From Bifidobacterium apri (GTDB taxonomy: Bacteria; Actinomycetota; Actinomycetes; Actinomycetales; Bifidobacteriaceae): DNA of 64,000 bases. The stretch's first letter is position 1; every line of letters begins with the position of its first letter. Shown here piece by piece: positions 63,344 through 64,000 of the stretch. Under the pieces are notes generated by a model. The model did not search any database. It had not been told where the DNA came from and was given only the letters and a program-made list of their open reading frames with translations. The stretch spans positions 1 to 64,000 of the forward strand of contig NZ_WBSO01000001.1 of the NCBI RefSeq assembly GCF_009299485.1. Direction: 5' to 3'. The translations under genes and the position numbers were made by a program.

Positions 63344-63620
63344 GAAACCGGCGCGGACCCGTTGCGGCGCAAGGCGTACAGGCGATTCGAATGTGCCGGG
63401 TCGCGCATGTCATGACATACGTCGTGCGCCAGACAGAAGGCTTCCCGCACTGTCCGGTAGCCATAGCGTCGGTTTGCGTATGCCTGGGCATGCACGAACC
63501 GCAAAACAGGGATCTCCACTGCCGTTTTCCGTCGATATCCGTTCAGCTTCGCATGTCACGGCATACAGGACGTGCACACGACCAGAGCAACAATCAAGAC
63601 TCCCACACACCCCACCAGCA

Positions 63621-63643
63621 GACACACATACTGGCCTATAACC
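63621..63643 (-). repeat. GGCCAAAATGTGTGTC motif, copy 3 (inverted)
   Basis: On the minus strand GGTTATAGGCCAGTATGTGT followed by GTC; matches copy 1 at 20 of 23 positions, in the opposite orientation. Confidence 0.65.
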
Positions 63644-63685
63644 CGAGAACTCCAAGCCACTTCAGTCGTCACTGCGGCACCTGTT

Positions 63686-63701
63686 AGCGTCGATAGACGC
63701 T
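63686..63701. repeat. Single hairpin related to the palindromic family
   Basis: AGCGTC-GATA-GACGCT, followed by GAGG. Its arms equal the inner part of the array hairpins, and it stands 4 bases before copy 4 of the second motif. Confidence 0.55.
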
Positions 63702-63705
63702 GAGG

Positions 63706-63727
63706 GGTTAAATGACAAAATGTGTGT
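63706..63727 (+). repeat. GGCCAAAATGTGTGTC motif, copy 4
   Basis: GGTTAAATGACAAAATGTGT followed by GT and TTTATTTT. About 40 bases on, GGCGCGTCGCGGGGTGATTT recalls the second block after copy 1. Confidence 0.55.
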
Positions 63728-63987
63728 TTTATTTTGCCACTTATCCCTACTGACGCAAGGCGCGTCGCGGGGTGATTTTGAATCCGGGGCATTATCGGCG
63801 TCCCCGCTTGACTTTTCCGGAAAACCTGATCCAGCGGCTTCAGATGACAGGCGAAAGAGCATCATCCCAGACACCCTCCAAATAGCAACCAGTAGAAGGG
63901 ACATGACACCGACATTCACACGGATGGGGGCTTGACGCCAGGACCCACCGAGCAGGATGCGCCAATGACGCTACCTCGACACGCCGG

Positions 63988-64000
63988 AATAAAACACACA
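63988..64000 (-). repeat. GGCCAAAATGTGTGTC motif, copy 5 (inverted, cut by window end)
   Basis: AATAAAACACACA is identical to the reverse complement of the 3' half of copy 4 (TGTGTGTTTTATT); the rest lies outside the window. Confidence 0.45.

Larger units (their letters stand above)
62821..64000. other. 1.2-kb gene-free region with two repeat families
   Basis: No open frame here shows recognisable protein features; the short ones owe shared strings such as THILANNP and THILAYNP to the DNA repeats. It contains the nhaA leader, hairpin array C (63021-63192), a single related hairpin (63686-63701) and five copies of a GGCCAAAATGTGTGTC motif up to the window edge. It may be a decayed accessory locus or a non-coding locus. 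Confidence 0.55.

Noticed and set aside
63214-63687. 158-codon open frame in the gene-free end
   Set aside because: Its repeated MCVRK/MCVRN and THILAYNP strings come from the DNA motif; there is no ribosome site and no fold.

Overview
The window is dense, GC-rich bacterial chromosome with short intergenic gaps. The gene set and local order (eno, a DivIC/FtsB-like protein, DUF501 and exopolyphosphatase in a row; pth overlapping mfd; a fused two-domain EcfA; a double-length LuxR-type sensor kinase beside a MacB-like exporter) indicate an actinobacterium, most likely Bifidobacterium. That assignment rests on gene content only; there is no 16S gene here.

Layout, left to right. 0.4-4.5 kb (minus): tRNA-Leu, ppx, DUF501, divIC/ftsB, enolase. 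4.7-10 kb: a secreted amidase-domain protein with a stop codon just before its apparent natural end, an anchored protein of unknown function, a LuxR-type two-component pair and an alpha/beta hydrolase. 10.1-14.3 kb: mfd and pth. 14.4-20.1 kb: acetyltransferase, nucleoside hydrolase, and an NMT1/SsuA-type binding lipoprotein and ABC permease separated by a DUF1287 gene, without an ATPase gene. 20.4-28.9 kb: a giant UPF0182 membrane protein, a FetAB-type metal exporter, a uracil permease, a histidine phosphatase and an L,D-transpeptidase. 29.5-31.1 kb: an accessory insertion with a Fic protein and the stump of a tyrosine recombinase. 31.3-34.9 kb: ychF, proC and a proline iminopeptidase. 34.9-44.3 kb: a tandem sensor kinase whose second half is a pseudokinase, a DUF2207 protein, a response regulator and an FtsX-type ABC exporter. 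44.5-51.1 kb: an ECF transporter (T, fused A, S), an orphan peptide-binding lipoprotein and metY. 51.4-62.8 kb: a pyridoxal/pyridoxamine kinase, yraN-comM-dprA, a DNA alkyltransferase, sdhA-sdhB, a methyltransferase, a LOG-family protein and nhaA.

The most unusual content is non-coding. A palindromic repeat (core CTGCCGACGCTGAG...CTCAGCGTCGGCAG) forms hairpin arrays at three loci (20.25-20.40, 60.28-60.48 and 63.02-63.19 kb). At 60.3 kb there are four hairpins on a regular period of about 53 bp. Two of the arrays lie exactly between convergent genes. The last 1.2 kb of the window has no convincing gene and carries a second, unrelated dispersed motif (GGCCAAAATGTGTGTC) in five copies of mixed orientation. 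I know of no described element matching either family.

Other regulatory candidates are four helically phased TTGAC repeats upstream of the nucleoside hydrolase, a LacI-type palindrome upstream of eno, a 10-bp inverted repeat upstream of fic, and several strong hairpin terminators. Several conserved enzymes here carry Ala/Asp/Ser/Thr-rich low-complexity insertions, which looks like a trait of this genome.
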